Both the position numbers and the translations under genes were made by a program. The notes under the pieces are model-generated. The model worked only from the letters and a program-made list of their open reading frames with translations. It made no database searches and was not told where the DNA came from. 64,000 bases of DNA from positions 248,001-312,000 of the forward strand of contig CALFNN010000103.1 in the NCBI GenBank assembly GCA_937902925.1, read 5' to 3'. Shown here one piece after another: positions 1 to 8,998 of the stretch. Within the stretch, counting starts at the first letter, position 1. Every line of letters begins with the position of its first letter. Origin of the DNA: an uncultured Opitutaceae bacterium. GTDB taxonomy: Bacteria; Verrucomicrobiota; Verrucomicrobiia; Opitutales; Opitutaceae.

Positions 1-925
1 TCGTGATGTCGGCGACGGGGCCGGTGTGGAGAATCTCCTGCGAGACGGCGACGACGTTCTCCCCCGGCACGCAGAGGGTGAACTTGCCGTCCTCGGCGCG
101 CTTGGTCTCGCCGTGGCGCGACTGCCACGAGTCGGGAAACGCGGCGCCGGGCCCGGGCAGGAAGGTGATGATCTTCTTGCGCGCGCCGCCCGCGTTTTCG
201 AGGCGGTCGAGCGCGCCGTCGTAGATTTTCACGCCCTTGTGAATCACGATGACGCGTTCGCAGAGTTCCTTGATGTCGGCCATATAGTGGCTGGTGAGGA
301 GGATCGTGACGCGGTGGCGGCGGTTGTATTCGCGGAGGAACTGGCGCACGGCGCGCTGCGAGACGACGTCGAGGCCGATGGTCGGCTCGTCGAGAAAGAG
401 GACGCGCGGCCGGTGGAGCAGGGCGGCGATGAGCTCCATCTTCATCCGCTCGCCGAGCGAGAGCTCGCGCACCATCACGTTGAGCTTGGCGCGGACATCG
501 AGCAGGTCGACGAGTTCATCGAGGGTCGCCTGGAACTGGTCGGGCGGAATGCCGTAGATGGCGCGGAAGAGGTTGAACGATTCGATCGCCGGGAGGTCCC
601 ACCAGAGTTGGTTTTTCTGGCCGAGCACGAGCGCGAAAAGGCGGCGATAGGCATTTTCGCGCTTGGTGGGATCGTAACCGGCAACGCGCGCGGTGCCGCT
701 GGTCGGGTAAATGAGGCCCGAGAGCATCTTGAGGGTGGTGGTCTTGCCCGCGCCGTTGGGCCCGAGGAAGCCGACGAACCCGCCCTCGGCGATCGTGAAC
801 GACACGTCGCGGGCCGCGGCGATTTCCTCGAACTCGCGATGGAAGATGCCCCTCACGCCACCCCAGAAGCCCGGGCGCTTCTTGTAGGTGCGGAACACGC
901 GCGTGAGGTGCGAGACTTCGATCAT
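1..925 (-). CDS. ABC-2 type transporter ATP-binding protein (partial, 3' end outside window)
   Basis: Reading leftwards from ATG at 925, 308 codons are open up to the window edge. The product has a Walker A motif GPNGAGKTT at about residues 55-63, a signature ELSLGERM at about 154-161, Walker B VLFLDEPTIGLD at about 175-186, and a switch histidine in TSHYM. An insertion around residues 15-35 (FWGGVRGIFHREF) before the A-loop and a C-terminal extension after residue 235 are usual for ATPases of ABC-2 export systems (YbhF/CcmA-like families). It would energise export together with an ABC-2 permease, which is probably encoded just beyond position 1. The substrate cannot be inferred. The start is clear because the N-terminus matches the family. 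Confidence 0.9.
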   Translation of the reverse strand, partial: MIEVSHLTRVFRTYKKRPGFWGGVRGIFHREFEEIAAARDVSFTIAEGGFVGFLGPNGAGKTTTLKMLSGLIYPTSGTARVAGYDPTKRENAYRRLFALVLGQKNQLWWDLPAIESFNLFRAIYGIPPDQFQATLDELVDLLDVRAKLNVMVRELSLGERMKMELIAALLHRPRVLFLDEPTIGLDVVSQRAVRQFLREYNRRHRVTILLTSHYMADIKELCERVIVIHKGVKIYDGALDRLENAGGARKKIITFLPGPGAAFPDSWQSRHGETKRAEDGKFTLCVPGENVVAVSQEILHTGPVADIT

Positions 926-1013
926 GGGAGCACGGAGCAAAGCGCGCCGCGCGCCGGGCGCAAGCGGGACGTGGACCGTCGGACGGATCCGCCGCGGGCC
1001 ACGGCGAAGACGG

Positions 1014-1769
1014 CTATTTCCACAGGACGACGAAGGGCGCCTTGCGCCGATGGTGGGCCATGAACCGGATGAGCCGCAATTTACCGAGCACGTAGCGGAA
1101 AAAAACATCGGCCTGGCCCGTGGCGCGACCGTAGGCCGGCCGGTAGAGCCGGCGGACGACGTCATGCGGTCGGGGAAGAAAAACATGGCGACGGAAGCCC
1201 GCCTCGCGCCCGAGCCGGACGATGTAACCAGCCGGCATGTCCTTTTCGTGGACGCCATATTCGCGGACAGCGCGGACCGATGCGTCCGTTTCGCTGTGGC
1301 CGTAGCCGGGCTCGAAGGCGATCAACATGCCGCCGTCGCGGAGCGAGCGGTGGGCGCAGCGCAACGCCGCGCGTTCGTCCTCGGCATGGTGGAGCGAGTC
1401 GTAGAACAACGCGCAGTCGAACGGCTGTGGCGCGGCGAATTCCTCGTAGTCGGCGACGACGAAAGTGGCGCCGGCCACGCGCTGCGCATCGCGCTGGGCG
1501 CAGGCTGCCGCGATGGCGTCGGGCGAAATGTCGACGCCGGTGACGGCGTAGCCACGGCGGGCGAGGAAGAGCGAGAGCCAGCCGACGCCGCAGCCGAATT
1601 CGACGACGCGCTGCGGCGGCGAGTGGAGGAGGTGGAACAGCGCCGTCATGTTGGCGAGGTTGACCTCGCAGTGGTCGTCGGTGAACGGCTTGCCGGTCGA
1701 GTGGGCGATGCCGGCGGGCCCGATCCGGGCAAAGTATTCGCGTTCGCCTTGCTTGGGATCGGTTTGCAC
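1014..1769 (-). CDS. class I SAM-dependent methyltransferase
   Basis: The product is about 251 residues with a Rossmann methyltransferase core. Motif I is VEFGCGVGWLSLFLARRGY, followed by an acidic loop VTGVDISPDA, the VVADYEEF segment and the DSLHH post-motif. This is the Methyltransf_11/25 type. The frame stays open upstream into the preceding aldo-keto reductase gene, but similarity to a methyltransferase begins only near the GTG at 1769, which I use as the start; no convincing Shine-Dalgarno site precedes it. The C-terminal part (RRLYRPAYGRATGQADVFFRYVLGKLRL) is basic. The substrate is unknown; a small metabolite or lipid is typical of such stand-alone enzymes. The gene lies 58 nt downstream of the aldo-keto reductase and is probably co-transcribed with it. 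Confidence 0.8.
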   Translation of the reverse strand: MQTDPKQGEREYFARIGPAGIAHSTGKPFTDDHCEVNLANMTALFHLLHSPPQRVVEFGCGVGWLSLFLARRGYAVTGVDISPDAIAAACAQRDAQRVAGATFVVADYEEFAAPQPFDCALFYDSLHHAEDERAALRCAHRSLRDGGMLIAFEPGYGHSETDASVRAVREYGVHEKDMPAGYIVRLGREAGFRRHVFLPRPHDVVRRLYRPAYGRATGQADVFFRYVLGKLRLIRFMAHHRRKAPFVVLWK

Positions 1770-1827
1770 GGGACCGTTTAAGCCATGATGGACGCCGGGT
1801 AGTCGAGCCCGGTGTGGTTGCAGGCAA

Positions 1828-2829
1828 TCAAGGCGCGAGGCCGGAAGCGGAGGCGAGTTCGAGGCGCCGCAGCTCGTTCTCGGCCAGGCGCACGGGCAGC
1901 GCGGCAAAACTGTCTTCCAACTGCTCCGGCGTGCGCGAGCCGATGATCGGGACGACCGGAAACGGGCGCGACCAGAGATAGGCGAGCACGATGGCGCTCG
2001 GCGCGACGTTTTTTGCCGCCGCGAGTTCGACGACGACCTTGCCGGCGGCAAGGTTGGGCGGCGTGTGGTAGTCGTGTTGTGCGAGGCTGGCCGGCTGGCG
2101 GTCCTTGGGCAGTGCGAGCTTGGAAAAAAATCCATTGGCTTGCGAAGTGTAGGGCACGACGGCGAGGCCGGTTTCGCAGTGGAAGCGGAGGAGATCGGCG
2201 TCGAACTTCACGTAGCCGGTAAACGGCGGCGGCCGCGACTGCTGGCAGCCGAGGCTCCAGAACGGCTGGTTGACGGAGAAGCCCTCCTGGCCGGAGGCGC
2301 GGGCATGGGCGTTGGCGGCGCGCAGGCGCGCGGCGGTCCAGTTCGAGGCGCCGAACGCGCGGATTTTTCCCTCACGCAGGAAGACATTGAGCAGGTCGAT
2401 GAAATGTTCGACCGGCCGCGCGGGATCGTCGCGATGCAGCCAGTAGAGATCGACCACGTCGGTGCGCAGCGTGCGGAGGCTGCCCTCGAGGTCGTCGCGA
2501 ATCTCGGCGGCGGCGGAATGCGGGACGGTGAGCGACTCGATGAGGGGATGGGCGCCCTTGGTGGCGACGACGATCCGGTCGCGGTTGCCGCGGGCTTTCA
2601 ACCAGTCGCCGAGGATGCGTTCGCTGCGGCGTTTTTCGCCGGGCTCCCAGTCGGAATAAATGCGGGCGGTATCGACGAAATTTCCGCCCAGTTCCACGAA
2701 CCGGTCGAGCAATGCGAAAGTCTCCGACTCGGTGAGCGTGAGGCCGAACGGCACGCCGCCGAGACAGAGCGGGGACACCGCCAGGCGGGTGCCCGGGAGT
2801 GTGACGGGAGGCGGGAGCGGGGCGGCCAT
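1828..2829 (-). CDS. aldo/keto reductase
   Basis: The 333-residue product has the aldo-keto reductase TIM-barrel pattern. It begins with a strand carrying LGGVPFG, then FVDTARIYSDW (the catalytic Asp and Tyr of the D-Y-K-H tetrad), VVATKGAH (Lys), and VDLYWLHRDD (His), with a GASNWTAARL strand and a C-terminal NADPH-binding IIGSRTPEQL segment. It would reduce carbonyls or sugars with NAD(P)H in the cytoplasm. ATG at 2829 is chosen because the frame upstream of it is low-quality Arg/Pro/Ser-rich sequence. The divergent lipoprotein gene starts 80 bp away, so the short gap probably holds promoters for both. The exact substrate is not predictable. Confidence 0.92.
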   Translation of the reverse strand: MAAPLPPPVTLPGTRLAVSPLCLGGVPFGLTLTESETFALLDRFVELGGNFVDTARIYSDWEPGEKRRSERILGDWLKARGNRDRIVVATKGAHPLIESLTVPHSAAAEIRDDLEGSLRTLRTDVVDLYWLHRDDPARPVEHFIDLLNVFLREGKIRAFGASNWTAARLRAANAHARASGQEGFSVNQPFWSLGCQQSRPPPFTGYVKFDADLLRFHCETGLAVVPYTSQANGFFSKLALPKDRQPASLAQHDYHTPPNLAAGKVVVELAAAKNVAPSAIVLAYLWSRPFPVVPIIGSRTPEQLEDSFAALPVRLAENELRRLELASASGLAP

Positions 2830-2871
2830 GGGTGGTAGGAGAGGGAACGAGGATATTTTGTCACGCGATTC

Positions 2872-2899
2872 TTTACGAGCACGCGGTTTGGTGTATGAT
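2872..2899 (+). promoter_or_regulatory. candidate sigma70 promoter of Gly-rich lipoprotein gene
   Basis: TTTACG (2872-2877), a 16-bp spacer and TATGAT (2894-2899) form a reasonable -35/-10 pair. The predicted transcription start falls around 2905-2907, only a few bases before the ATG at 2910, so the transcript would be almost leaderless. Inference from consensus only. Confidence 0.4.
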
Positions 2900-2909
2900 G
2901 GCGCCCGAG

Positions 2910-3539
2910 ATGAGACATTTTTGGCCATGGTGCTCAGCTCTGGTCGCGGCCGGCGGGCTCGCCGGTTGTTCGTCGCCGCAGATGTCGCGCATCGACTCGA
3001 ATCGCGATATCTACGAGCAATGGCCGCTGGAGATGCGGCAGGCGGTGCTTGATGGGAAAGCGGAGCCCGGGATGACGCCCGAGATGGTGAAGATGGCGTT
3101 GGGGAAGCCGACGGAGGTCGTGACGCGCTCGGGCACGCCGAATACCGGCCAGGATGAGATTTGGATTTATCGCACGGGCGGCGAGACGGTGGACGATCCC
3201 ATGATGGGGGGCTACCCGCCGGGCATGGGTGGCTATCCGGCGGGCTATCCGGGGACGACCGGTGGTGGAATCGTGCTGGCACCCGGCCGCGGGGGCGGCA
3301 TCGGCATCATTCCGCCGAGCGTCGGCATCGGGGTGCCGATCGGCGGCAGTGGCAACATCGGTATCGGCACCGGAGGCACCGGCATCGGAATGGGGACGGG
3401 AGTGGGAATCGGCGGCGGGATGGGCGGCACGGGAATGTCGCCTTATCCGGTTTCCCGCACGCCCGTCGACGAACGCGAGGTCGTGTTTCGCGACGGCGTG
3501 GTTTACAGCGCGGATCCGCCGCCCGAGCCGCCGAAATGA
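2910..3539 (+). CDS. Gly-rich outer-membrane lipoprotein with SmpA/BamE-like motif
   Basis: The product is 209 residues. Residues 1-18 form a lipoprotein signal peptide ending in LAGC, so it is probably anchored in the outer membrane or periplasm. A GMTPEMVKMALGKPTEV stretch around residues 52-68 resembles the helix and GxP turn of SmpA/OmlA (BamE-like) domains, but the domain is short. From about residue 95 to 185 the chain is extremely rich in Gly with Met, Ile, Pro and Tyr (GGYPPGMGGYPAGYPG and GIG/GTG repeats), likely a flexible or adhesive segment. The C-terminus is Pro-rich. In-frame ATGs at 2895 and 2898 are possible starts, but 2910 gives the cleanest signal peptide. The function is unknown. 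Confidence 0.75.
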   Translation: MRHFWPWCSALVAAGGLAGCSSPQMSRIDSNRDIYEQWPLEMRQAVLDGKAEPGMTPEMVKMALGKPTEVVTRSGTPNTGQDEIWIYRTGGETVDDPMMGGYPPGMGGYPAGYPGTTGGGIVLAPGRGGGIGIIPPSVGIGVPIGGSGNIGIGTGGTGIGMGTGVGIGGGMGGTGMSPYPVSRTPVDEREVVFRDGVVYSADPPPEPPK

Positions 3540-3548
3540 CGCGGCGCG

Positions 3549-4328
3549 TCAGGTGCCGAGTTTCCGGTAGTCGAGAACCGAATGGCTGATGCAGCCGTCC
3601 TCGAGGGCGGCGCGATCGGTCAGCAGCCCGGCGGGCGAATGATCTTCGCCGAGGCGGAAGACGAGACGATGCGTGCCGTCGTCCGCCGCGGGCGTGAAGA
3701 GCCGCGGCACGACGACTTGGGCCGGAACGGTGCGACGCACCCCGGAACCGGGGTGGCACGAGAGCGGGAAATTCACGTTGTGCACGATGAAGCTATGCGC
3801 CGGCGTGGCGGCGACGAGGCCGGGCGTCAGCCGCGCGGCGTGTTGCGCGGAAATCTTGAGGATGGCGAGCAAGCTGGCGTCGGGGACGTCGCCGGACGCC
3901 TTGAGGTGGTCGTAGATCTCGGTCGTGAGATCCTGCGAGAACGCGATCGCCGGGAGGCCGTGGAGCGCGCCCTCCCAGGCGCCGGCGACGGTCCCGCTGG
4001 CGATGATGAATCCGAGGGTGGTGTTGAGGCCGACGTTGATGCCGCTGACCACGGCATCGAGGCGCGTATCGCGGGGCAGCAGGTGATCGAGGGCGATGTT
4101 GACGCCGTCGCTTGGCGTGCCGTCGACGATCCACGTAGGGCAGCCGAAGCCGCGTTCGGCGGCGGTGGCGTGGACGGGGCGATTGCGGGACTTGGCGGCG
4201 CCGATCCAGCTTTGTTCGCGCTTGGGCGCCACCACAAAAAGCTGGTGGCCGGCGGCGCGGAGCGCGTGGACGAGTTCGTGGAGGAAAGTGCTTTCGATGC
4301 CGTCGTCGTTCGTGACCAGAAGGTTCAT
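3549..4328 (-). CDS. surE: 5'/3'-nucleotidase SurE
   Basis: The 259-residue product starts with LVTNDDGIES, the metal-binding Asp-Asp motif of SurE, followed by VVAPKREQSW (family: VVAPxxxxSG) and DGTPSDGVNIAL (family: DGTPxDCVxxAL), then VVSGINVGLN with the metal-binding Asn. SurE hydrolyses nucleoside monophosphates and some polyphosphates in the cytoplasm and is linked to stress survival. Oddity: the usual Cys in DCV is Gly, and the serine-binding SGxS loop is replaced by SWIGAAKS. Its ATG overlaps the stop of the upstream membrane-protein gene by 4 nt (ATGA at 4325-4328), indicating translational coupling. Confidence 0.92.
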   Translation of the reverse strand: MNLLVTNDDGIESTFLHELVHALRAAGHQLFVVAPKREQSWIGAAKSRNRPVHATAAERGFGCPTWIVDGTPSDGVNIALDHLLPRDTRLDAVVSGINVGLNTTLGFIIASGTVAGAWEGALHGLPAIAFSQDLTTEIYDHLKASGDVPDASLLAILKISAQHAARLTPGLVAATPAHSFIVHNVNFPLSCHPGSGVRRTVPAQVVVPRLFTPAADDGTHRLVFRLGEDHSPAGLLTDRAALEDGCISHSVLDYRKLGT

Positions 4329-4843
4329 GAAGGGTTGACTCTTGGAGAATCGTCCGGCCTGTCAGGCATTTTCGCGGGAACGGAGCGAAGACGCCGCGAC
4401 TCGGTCAGGAGCCAGAGCATATAGGCGACGACGGCGACGTTGAGACCGAGGGCGGTGACTTTGATCCAGGTAAACCGGCGGGCGATCTCATAGATTTCCA
4501 CCGGCACGTAAATGAAGCCGCCGAGCGCGGCGAGCCACTCGGCCCACCGGCGGGCGTGCCAGAGACCGTAGGCCTCGACGAACCGGACCGTGGCATAAAG
4601 TGCGGCGAAACCGGCCAGCAGCCACAGACGGGCGTTGGTGACGTCGGCCATCGCCTGGAGGAAAATCTGCGGGTAGTGATGGGCCGGGTTGAGGTGCAGC
4701 CGGTAGATCAGGCGTTCGGCGGCGGCATCGACATCGCGGCCGAGGAAACTCAGCAGGCCGAAGCCAGCCGCGAGGACGATCGCGCCCTTGAACGCCTCCA
4801 GGAGGGCGATCGGACGAAGCGCTTTGTGTTCGGGAGTGGACAC
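4325..4843 (-). CDS. DUF2127-like integral membrane protein
   Basis: About 172 residues with four hydrophobic segments: [19 protein letters not shown] near the N-terminus, [38 protein letters not shown], and a C-terminal [16 protein letters not shown]. The pattern [11 protein letters not shown] near the start and RFVEAYGLW...EWLA in the middle match the DUF2127 family, whose function is unknown. GTG at 4843 is preferred; a TTG directly before it (4846) is also possible. The gene is coupled to surE through a 4-nt overlap. It lies after the pnp terminator, so it needs its own promoter in the short gap before 4877, which I could not pinpoint. Confidence 0.75.
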   Translation of the reverse strand: MSTPEHKALRPIALLEAFKGAIVLAAGFGLLSFLGRDVDAAAERLIYRLHLNPAHHYPQIFLQAMADVTNARLWLLAGFAALYATVRFVEAYGLWHARRWAEWLAALGGFIYVPVEIYEIARRFTWIKVTALGLNVAVVAYMLWLLTESRRLRSVPAKMPDRPDDSPRVNPS

Positions 4844-4876
4844 CAAGACGAACGTAGATGCGTTAAGCGGGTTGAA

Positions 4877-4908
4877 AATAAAAAAGCCGCGAGTTTCGTC
4901 GCGGCTTT
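4877..4908 (-). terminator. Rho-independent terminator of pnp
   Basis: GCCGCGA (4886-4892) and TCGCGGC (4899-4905) pair in a 7-bp stem, extended by A-T pairs. On the minus strand it is followed by a run of T with one A (complement of 4877-4885). It sits 22 nt after the pnp stop. Confidence 0.85.
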
Positions 4909-4930
4909 GGAGAGGGCCGGGTGGCGGGAC

Positions 4931-7141
4931 TTACGACTGGGCGGGCGCTTCAGTCGGGGCGGGCTCGCCGGATTGTTTCTGGCCTTCCATGTCCTTCATC
5001 GCGGCCTTGCGCGAGAGGCGGACCTTGCCGGAGCGCTCGTCGATGCCGATGCACTTCACCCAGATCATGTCGCCCATCTTGACGACGTCCTCGGTGCGGC
5101 GCACGCGGAAATCGGCGAGCTCGCTGATGTGGCAGAGGCCTTCCTTGCCGGGCGTGCACTCGACGAAGCAGCCGAAGTCCTTGATGCCGGTGACGCGGCC
5201 GTTGTAGAGCTTGCCCATCTCGATCGGGGCGCCGCCACCGCCGCCAGGGCCGGAGCCGCCGCCACAAAGGCCGTCGATCTCGGCGATCGCGCGGTTCATC
5301 GCGTCGGCGTTGTTCGAGTAAACGAACACCTTGCCGGAGTCGTCCTCGGCGATGTCGATCTGCGCACCGGTCGTTTCCGTGATGCGGCGGATCGTCTTGC
5401 CGCCGGGCCCGATGAGCAGGCCGATCTTTTCGGGATCGATCTGGATCGTCTGGATGCGGGGCGCGAACTTGCTGAGGTCGGCGCGGGGCGCGGGCAGCGA
5501 GCCGAGCATGACCTTGAGGATCTCGACGCGCGCGTCGCGGGCCTGGAAGATCGCGGTCTTGGCGATCTCGAACGGCAGGCCGTGAATCTTGAGGTCGAGC
5601 TGGAAGCCGGTGATGCCCTTGGTCGTGCCGGCGAGCTTGAAGTCCATGTCGCCGAAGTGGTCTTCCTCACCGAGGATGTCGGTGATGGTGGTCCACTTGA
5701 CGATCGAGCCGTCGGGGCCGTTCTCGGTCATGAGGCCGCAGGAAATGCCGGCGACAGGCGCGATGATCGGCACGCCGGCATCCATGAGCGCGAGACAGCC
5801 GCCGCAGACGGAAGCCATCGAGGTCGAGCCGTTGGAGGCCATGATCTCGGAGACGACGCGGATGGAGTAGGGGAAGACATCCTCGGGCGGGAGCACCGGG
5901 ACGAGCGAACGCTCGGCGAGGGCGCCGTGGCCGATTTCACGGCGGCCGGGGCCGGTGGTGCGACCGGTTTCGCCGACGGAGAACGGCGGGAAGTTGTAGT
6001 GAAGAATGAAGCTCTTCGAGGTGGCGCCGCCGGTGAGGCCATCCATGTCCTGGGCTTCCTTGGTCGGCCCGAGGGTGGTGATGGCGATGTTCTGCGTGTC
6101 GCCGCGCTGGAACATGGCGGAACCGTGCACGCGCGGGAGGACGCCGACCTGGGCCTGGAGCGGGCGGATCGACTTCGCATCGCGGCCGTCGGCGCGAACG
6201 CCGCGCTCGAGGATCGTCTTGCGGTAAGCCTTGTATTGGAGGTCCTCGAAAACGACGTTGAGGTCGATGTCGGTGAATTTGTCGGCACCGAGTTCGGCTG
6301 TGAGGGCGGCTTTGGCTTCGTCCTTGAGGACTTTGACGGCGGCGCCGCGAGCGGCTTTCTCTTTGCCGAAGATGGCCTCGGCAAGACGCGTGTCGGGGAC
6401 GACACGCTCGATGATGGCGCGGGCCGCGGGCGTGGCGCCGACGAGGGCGAACGTGGCCTTGGGCTTGCCGGCGAGCGTGACGAGTTCCTTGATCGCCGCG
6501 ATGATCGGCTGGATGGCCTGGTGACCGAACGCGAGGGCCTCGACGAAGCGCTCCTCGGTGATCTGGTCGGCGGAACCCTCGATCATCAGCATGTCCTTCT
6601 CGTTGCCGACGTAGATGAGGTCGAGTGTCGAGGAATACATCTGCTCGATGGTCGGGTTGGCGACGAACTGGCCGTCGATCTGCGCGACACGGATGGCGCC
6701 GATGGGCCCGTTCCACGGAATATCGGAGATGGCGAGGGCGGCGCTGGCGCCGTTGACCATCGGGATGTCGGAGTCGTTGAGCTGGTCGGCCGACATGAGC
6801 TGGCCGATGATCTGGACTTCGTTCAGGAAGCCCTCGGGGAAGAGCGGACGGCAGGGACGGTCGCAGAGGCGCGAGGTGAGGATTTCCTTTTCGGACGGAC
6901 GGCCCTCGCGCTTGAAGTAACCACCGGGGAAGCGGCCGGCGGCGTGGTATTTGTCGCGGTAATCGACGGTGAGTGGGAAGAAGTCCTGACCAGGGCGCAT
7001 GGTCTGCGCGACGCAGGCGGTGACGAGGACGTTGGTTTCACCCACGCAGACGTTGACGGCGCCGTTGGCGAGCGCGGCGATCGAGCCGGTGGAGAACGTG
7101 ATCCCGAGGCCGGGAACGGTGACATTGTGTTTCTGATTCAT
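4931..7141 (-). CDS. pnp: polyribonucleotide nucleotidyltransferase (PNPase)
   Basis: The 736-residue product has the complete PNPase layout: a first RNase PH domain with [21 protein letters not shown], a helical linker, a second catalytic RNase PH domain with [18 protein letters not shown] and [13 protein letters not shown], a KH domain ([19 protein letters not shown]) and a C-terminal S1 domain ([12 protein letters not shown]). It degrades mRNA 3'-to-5' using phosphate and normally acts in the degradosome. The length is slightly above the usual 700-710, due to a short Pro/Ala tail. The start ATG at 7141 gives a standard N-terminus. It lies downstream of rpsO in the conserved rpsO-pnp order, separated by a 293-nt spacer with two hairpins, and is followed by a strong terminator. 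Confidence 0.98.
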   Translation of the reverse strand: MNQKHNVTVPGLGITFSTGSIAALANGAVNVCVGETNVLVTACVAQTMRPGQDFFPLTVDYRDKYHAAGRFPGGYFKREGRPSEKEILTSRLCDRPCRPLFPEGFLNEVQIIGQLMSADQLNDSDIPMVNGASAALAISDIPWNGPIGAIRVAQIDGQFVANPTIEQMYSSTLDLIYVGNEKDMLMIEGSADQITEERFVEALAFGHQAIQPIIAAIKELVTLAGKPKATFALVGATPAARAIIERVVPDTRLAEAIFGKEKAARGAAVKVLKDEAKAALTAELGADKFTDIDLNVVFEDLQYKAYRKTILERGVRADGRDAKSIRPLQAQVGVLPRVHGSAMFQRGDTQNIAITTLGPTKEAQDMDGLTGGATSKSFILHYNFPPFSVGETGRTTGPGRREIGHGALAERSLVPVLPPEDVFPYSIRVVSEIMASNGSTSMASVCGGCLALMDAGVPIIAPVAGISCGLMTENGPDGSIVKWTTITDILGEEDHFGDMDFKLAGTTKGITGFQLDLKIHGLPFEIAKTAIFQARDARVEILKVMLGSLPAPRADLSKFAPRIQTIQIDPEKIGLLIGPGGKTIRRITETTGAQIDIAEDDSGKVFVYSNNADAMNRAIAEIDGLCGGGSGPGGGGGAPIEMGKLYNGRVTGIKDFGCFVECTPGKEGLCHISELADFRVRRTEDVVKMGDMIWVKCIGIDERSGKVRLSRKAAMKDMEGQKQSGEPAPTEAPAQS

Positions 7142-7311
7142 TTCGATTTCGGATGCGGACGGTGGTGTCGGCGGATGAGACGAGGACGGTCAGCGACACA
7201 CGACTGATGACGGACTCGGGGCGGCCGTGGGACGGCCGCGGCGACGGCACGGAGCCGCCGCGGGGTTTGGGTTTCACGAACCCGCTTTTTCTCCTCGTTC
7301 AGACGCGAGAG

Positions 7312-7360
7312 ATTTCCGTTTGGCGTCGTCGGCGCGGCGGTCGCGGCGGCAAACGGAAAT
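7312..7360 (-). other. long hairpin in the pnp 5' leader
   Basis: ATTTCCGTTTG (7312-7322) and CAAACGGAAAT (7350-7360) are perfect 11-bp inverted arms around a 27-nt GC-rich loop. The element lies 171 nt upstream of the pnp start, between rpsO and pnp. In enterobacteria an RNase III-cleaved stem in this interval controls pnp autoregulation; equivalence here is inference. Confidence 0.55.
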
Positions 7361-7393
7361 GTCCCGGTCTGGATGCGAGTGTCAGTAACGACA

Positions 7394-7422
7394 ACGGGCG
7401 ACCCGCGGATCGGGTCGCCCGT
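7394..7422 (-). terminator. rpsO-pnp intergenic stem-loop (attenuator or processing site)
   Basis: A perfect 12-bp GC-rich stem (arms 7394-7405 and 7411-7422, beginning ACGGGCGACCCG) with a 5-nt loop lies 12 nt beyond the rpsO stop. On the minus strand the downstream bases are TGTCGTTACTG, a poor U-tract, so termination would be partial at best. Confidence 0.55.
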
Positions 7423-7434
7423 GCGATAAAAGCG

Positions 7435-7701
7435 TTATTTGCGAAGGTTCAACTTCTGCAGCAGCTCGGTATACTTGGGCAGGTTGTGCCGTTTGAGATA
7501 GTCGAGGAGCTTGCGACGGCGGGAAGCCATCTGCAGGAGTCCGCGGCGCGAATGGAAGTCCTTGCGGTGCGTGCGCAGGTGCTCGGTCAGGTGATTGATC
7601 CGGGCGGTGAGCAACGCGACTTGGACTTCGGACGAACCGGTATCCTTCTCGTGAGTTTTGTATTCTGCGATGATTTCGGGTTTAACGACTGTGGTGGACA
7701 T
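7435..7701 (-). CDS. rpsO: 30S ribosomal protein S15
   Basis: The 88-residue product matches S15 throughout: the [17 protein letters not shown] segment, [23 protein letters not shown] and [17 protein letters not shown] are hallmark 16S rRNA-binding helices. S15 binds the central domain of 16S rRNA early in 30S assembly. The ATG at 7701 gives the normal S15 length; the frame remains open upstream but is not S15-like. It heads an rpsO-pnp arrangement. A TACAAT box 22 nt upstream may be its promoter. Confidence 0.97.
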   Translation of the reverse strand: MSTTVVKPEIIAEYKTHEKDTGSSEVQVALLTARINHLTEHLRTHRKDFHSRRGLLQMASRRRKLLDYLKRHNLPKYTELLQKLNLRK

Positions 7702-7723
7702 GGTTTTATGGTTAGGATTCACG

Positions 7724-7729
7724 ATTGTA
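7724..7729 (-). promoter_or_regulatory. candidate -10 box of rpsO
   Basis: TACAAT on the minus strand (complement of ATTGTA at 7724-7729) lies 22 nt before the rpsO ATG, giving a leader of about 15 nt. No good -35 hexamer is visible at the expected distance, so this is weak. The rest of 7702-7990 contains only GC-rich inverted repeats and no gene I can support. Confidence 0.3.
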
Positions 7730-7990
7730 GGGAGCCCTTGCGGGCCCCGAGACGCCCGCCCCGACCCGCCGAGGCGGGCCTGAGCCGGCGTCACCGTTCC
7801 AATCCCGCCGGAGCGGGACCAATCATGGTGGGCACCCGCAACCGGCGGATGTCCACTGACGCAAGGGGGCAGATTCCCGAATCCCCGCCGGGCGCGCAAG
7901 CGAAAATTTAGGGTGTTTCCCGCGGGGACGGCTGCTGGCGGCGATCAACCGGTTGCCCGAGGGCGGGCGGCGTAACGAGGTCCTCCGCGA

Positions 7991-8980
7991 TCACGCGGGG
8001 GAGCCGTTTGCGACCACGAGCACGACTTTGCCGCGAGCATGACCCGCTTCGAGATACCGGATGGCCGCGGCGGCTTCGTGCAACGGATAGCATCGATCCA
8101 CGACCGGGGTCACCTGGCGGGTCCGCAGGAGATCGCGCAGGAGAGAGAGGTCCTCGTTTTTGCCCAACTGCGCAAGAATCATGACGAACTTTTGGCGGGT
8201 GAAGCGGGATAACAGCGCCGCCTTGAGAACCCCGGCCATCGGTCCGAGCCACTGGCCTTCGTTGGGACCGCCAACCATGACGCACACGCCAGTCGGCGTC
8301 AGCACGCGCCGGCGCGCAGAAAACGAGTGGTTGCCCACGCAGTCGAGGATGACGTCGTAGCGCGTCGGACGATGCGTGAAATCTTCGTGCGTGTAGTCGA
8401 CGACCCGATCGGCACCGAGCGACCGAACGAACCCGACGTTTCGCGTGCTGCACACCCCGGTAACTTCGGCATGGAACGACTTGGCGAGCTGCACGGCAAA
8501 CGTGCCCACGCCGCCCGCCGCGCCGTTGATCAAGACGCTCTGGCCTGATCGAATCCGCCCTTTGTCGCGAAGTCCTTGCAATGCGGTGAGTGCGGCGATG
8601 GGCGTTGCGGCGGCTTGCTCGAACGACACCTCTGCGGGCTTCGCGACCAGAGCGCGCTCGGCGGCGCAGACGTATTCGGCGAACGCGCCACGACAGGCGC
8701 CGAACACCTCGTCGCCGGGCTTGAATCGCGTCACACTTACGCCGACCGACTCTACTTCGCCGGCGACATCGATGCCCAGTCGCGGATTCCGCGGCCGACT
8801 CAACCCCGCGCCGAGACGGAGGAGGCGCGGCATGCCGCGCATGAAGTGCCAGTCGATCGGATTCGCCGACGCCGCGCGGACGCGGATCAAGGCCTCGTGC
8901 TCCCGGGGAGCGGGTTTTTCGATTTCGACGCACCGCAATACTTCGGGCGGGCCGTAATCGTGATAGACGATCGCTTTCAC
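7991..8980 (-). CDS. NAD(P)-dependent zinc-independent alcohol dehydrogenase / quinone oxidoreductase-like (MDR family)
   Basis: The 329-residue product is a medium-chain dehydrogenase. It has a GroES-like N-terminal half with PGDEVFGACRGAFAEYV, then a Rossmann cofactor domain with INGAAGGVGTFAVQLAK at about 150-167 (the AxxGGVG nucleotide loop), VTGVCSTRN and VILDCVG. The catalytic zinc ligands of true alcohol dehydrogenases are absent, placing it near the quinone oxidoreductase/RTN4IP1-like branch. It probably reduces quinones or enones with NADPH. The start is GTG at 8980 (MKAIVYHDYGPPEVL is typical). It is 18 nt downstream of the DUF721 gene and may be its last operon partner. Confidence 0.92.
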   Translation of the reverse strand: MKAIVYHDYGPPEVLRCVEIEKPAPREHEALIRVRAASANPIDWHFMRGMPRLLRLGAGLSRPRNPRLGIDVAGEVESVGVSVTRFKPGDEVFGACRGAFAEYVCAAERALVAKPAEVSFEQAAATPIAALTALQGLRDKGRIRSGQSVLINGAAGGVGTFAVQLAKSFHAEVTGVCSTRNVGFVRSLGADRVVDYTHEDFTHRPTRYDVILDCVGNHSFSARRRVLTPTGVCVMVGGPNEGQWLGPMAGVLKAALLSRFTRQKFVMILAQLGKNEDLSLLRDLLRTRQVTPVVDRCYPLHEAAAAIRYLEAGHARGKVVLVVANGSPA

Positions 8981-8998
8981 CGAGTTCGCCGGCAGCGC

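Noticed and set aside
4556-7207. 883-codon plus-strand open frame opposite pnp
   Set aside because: It is a mirror frame produced by the high GC content of pnp; its product is a Glu/Gly/Asp/Arg-rich string without recognisable domains, and pnp on the other strand is complete.
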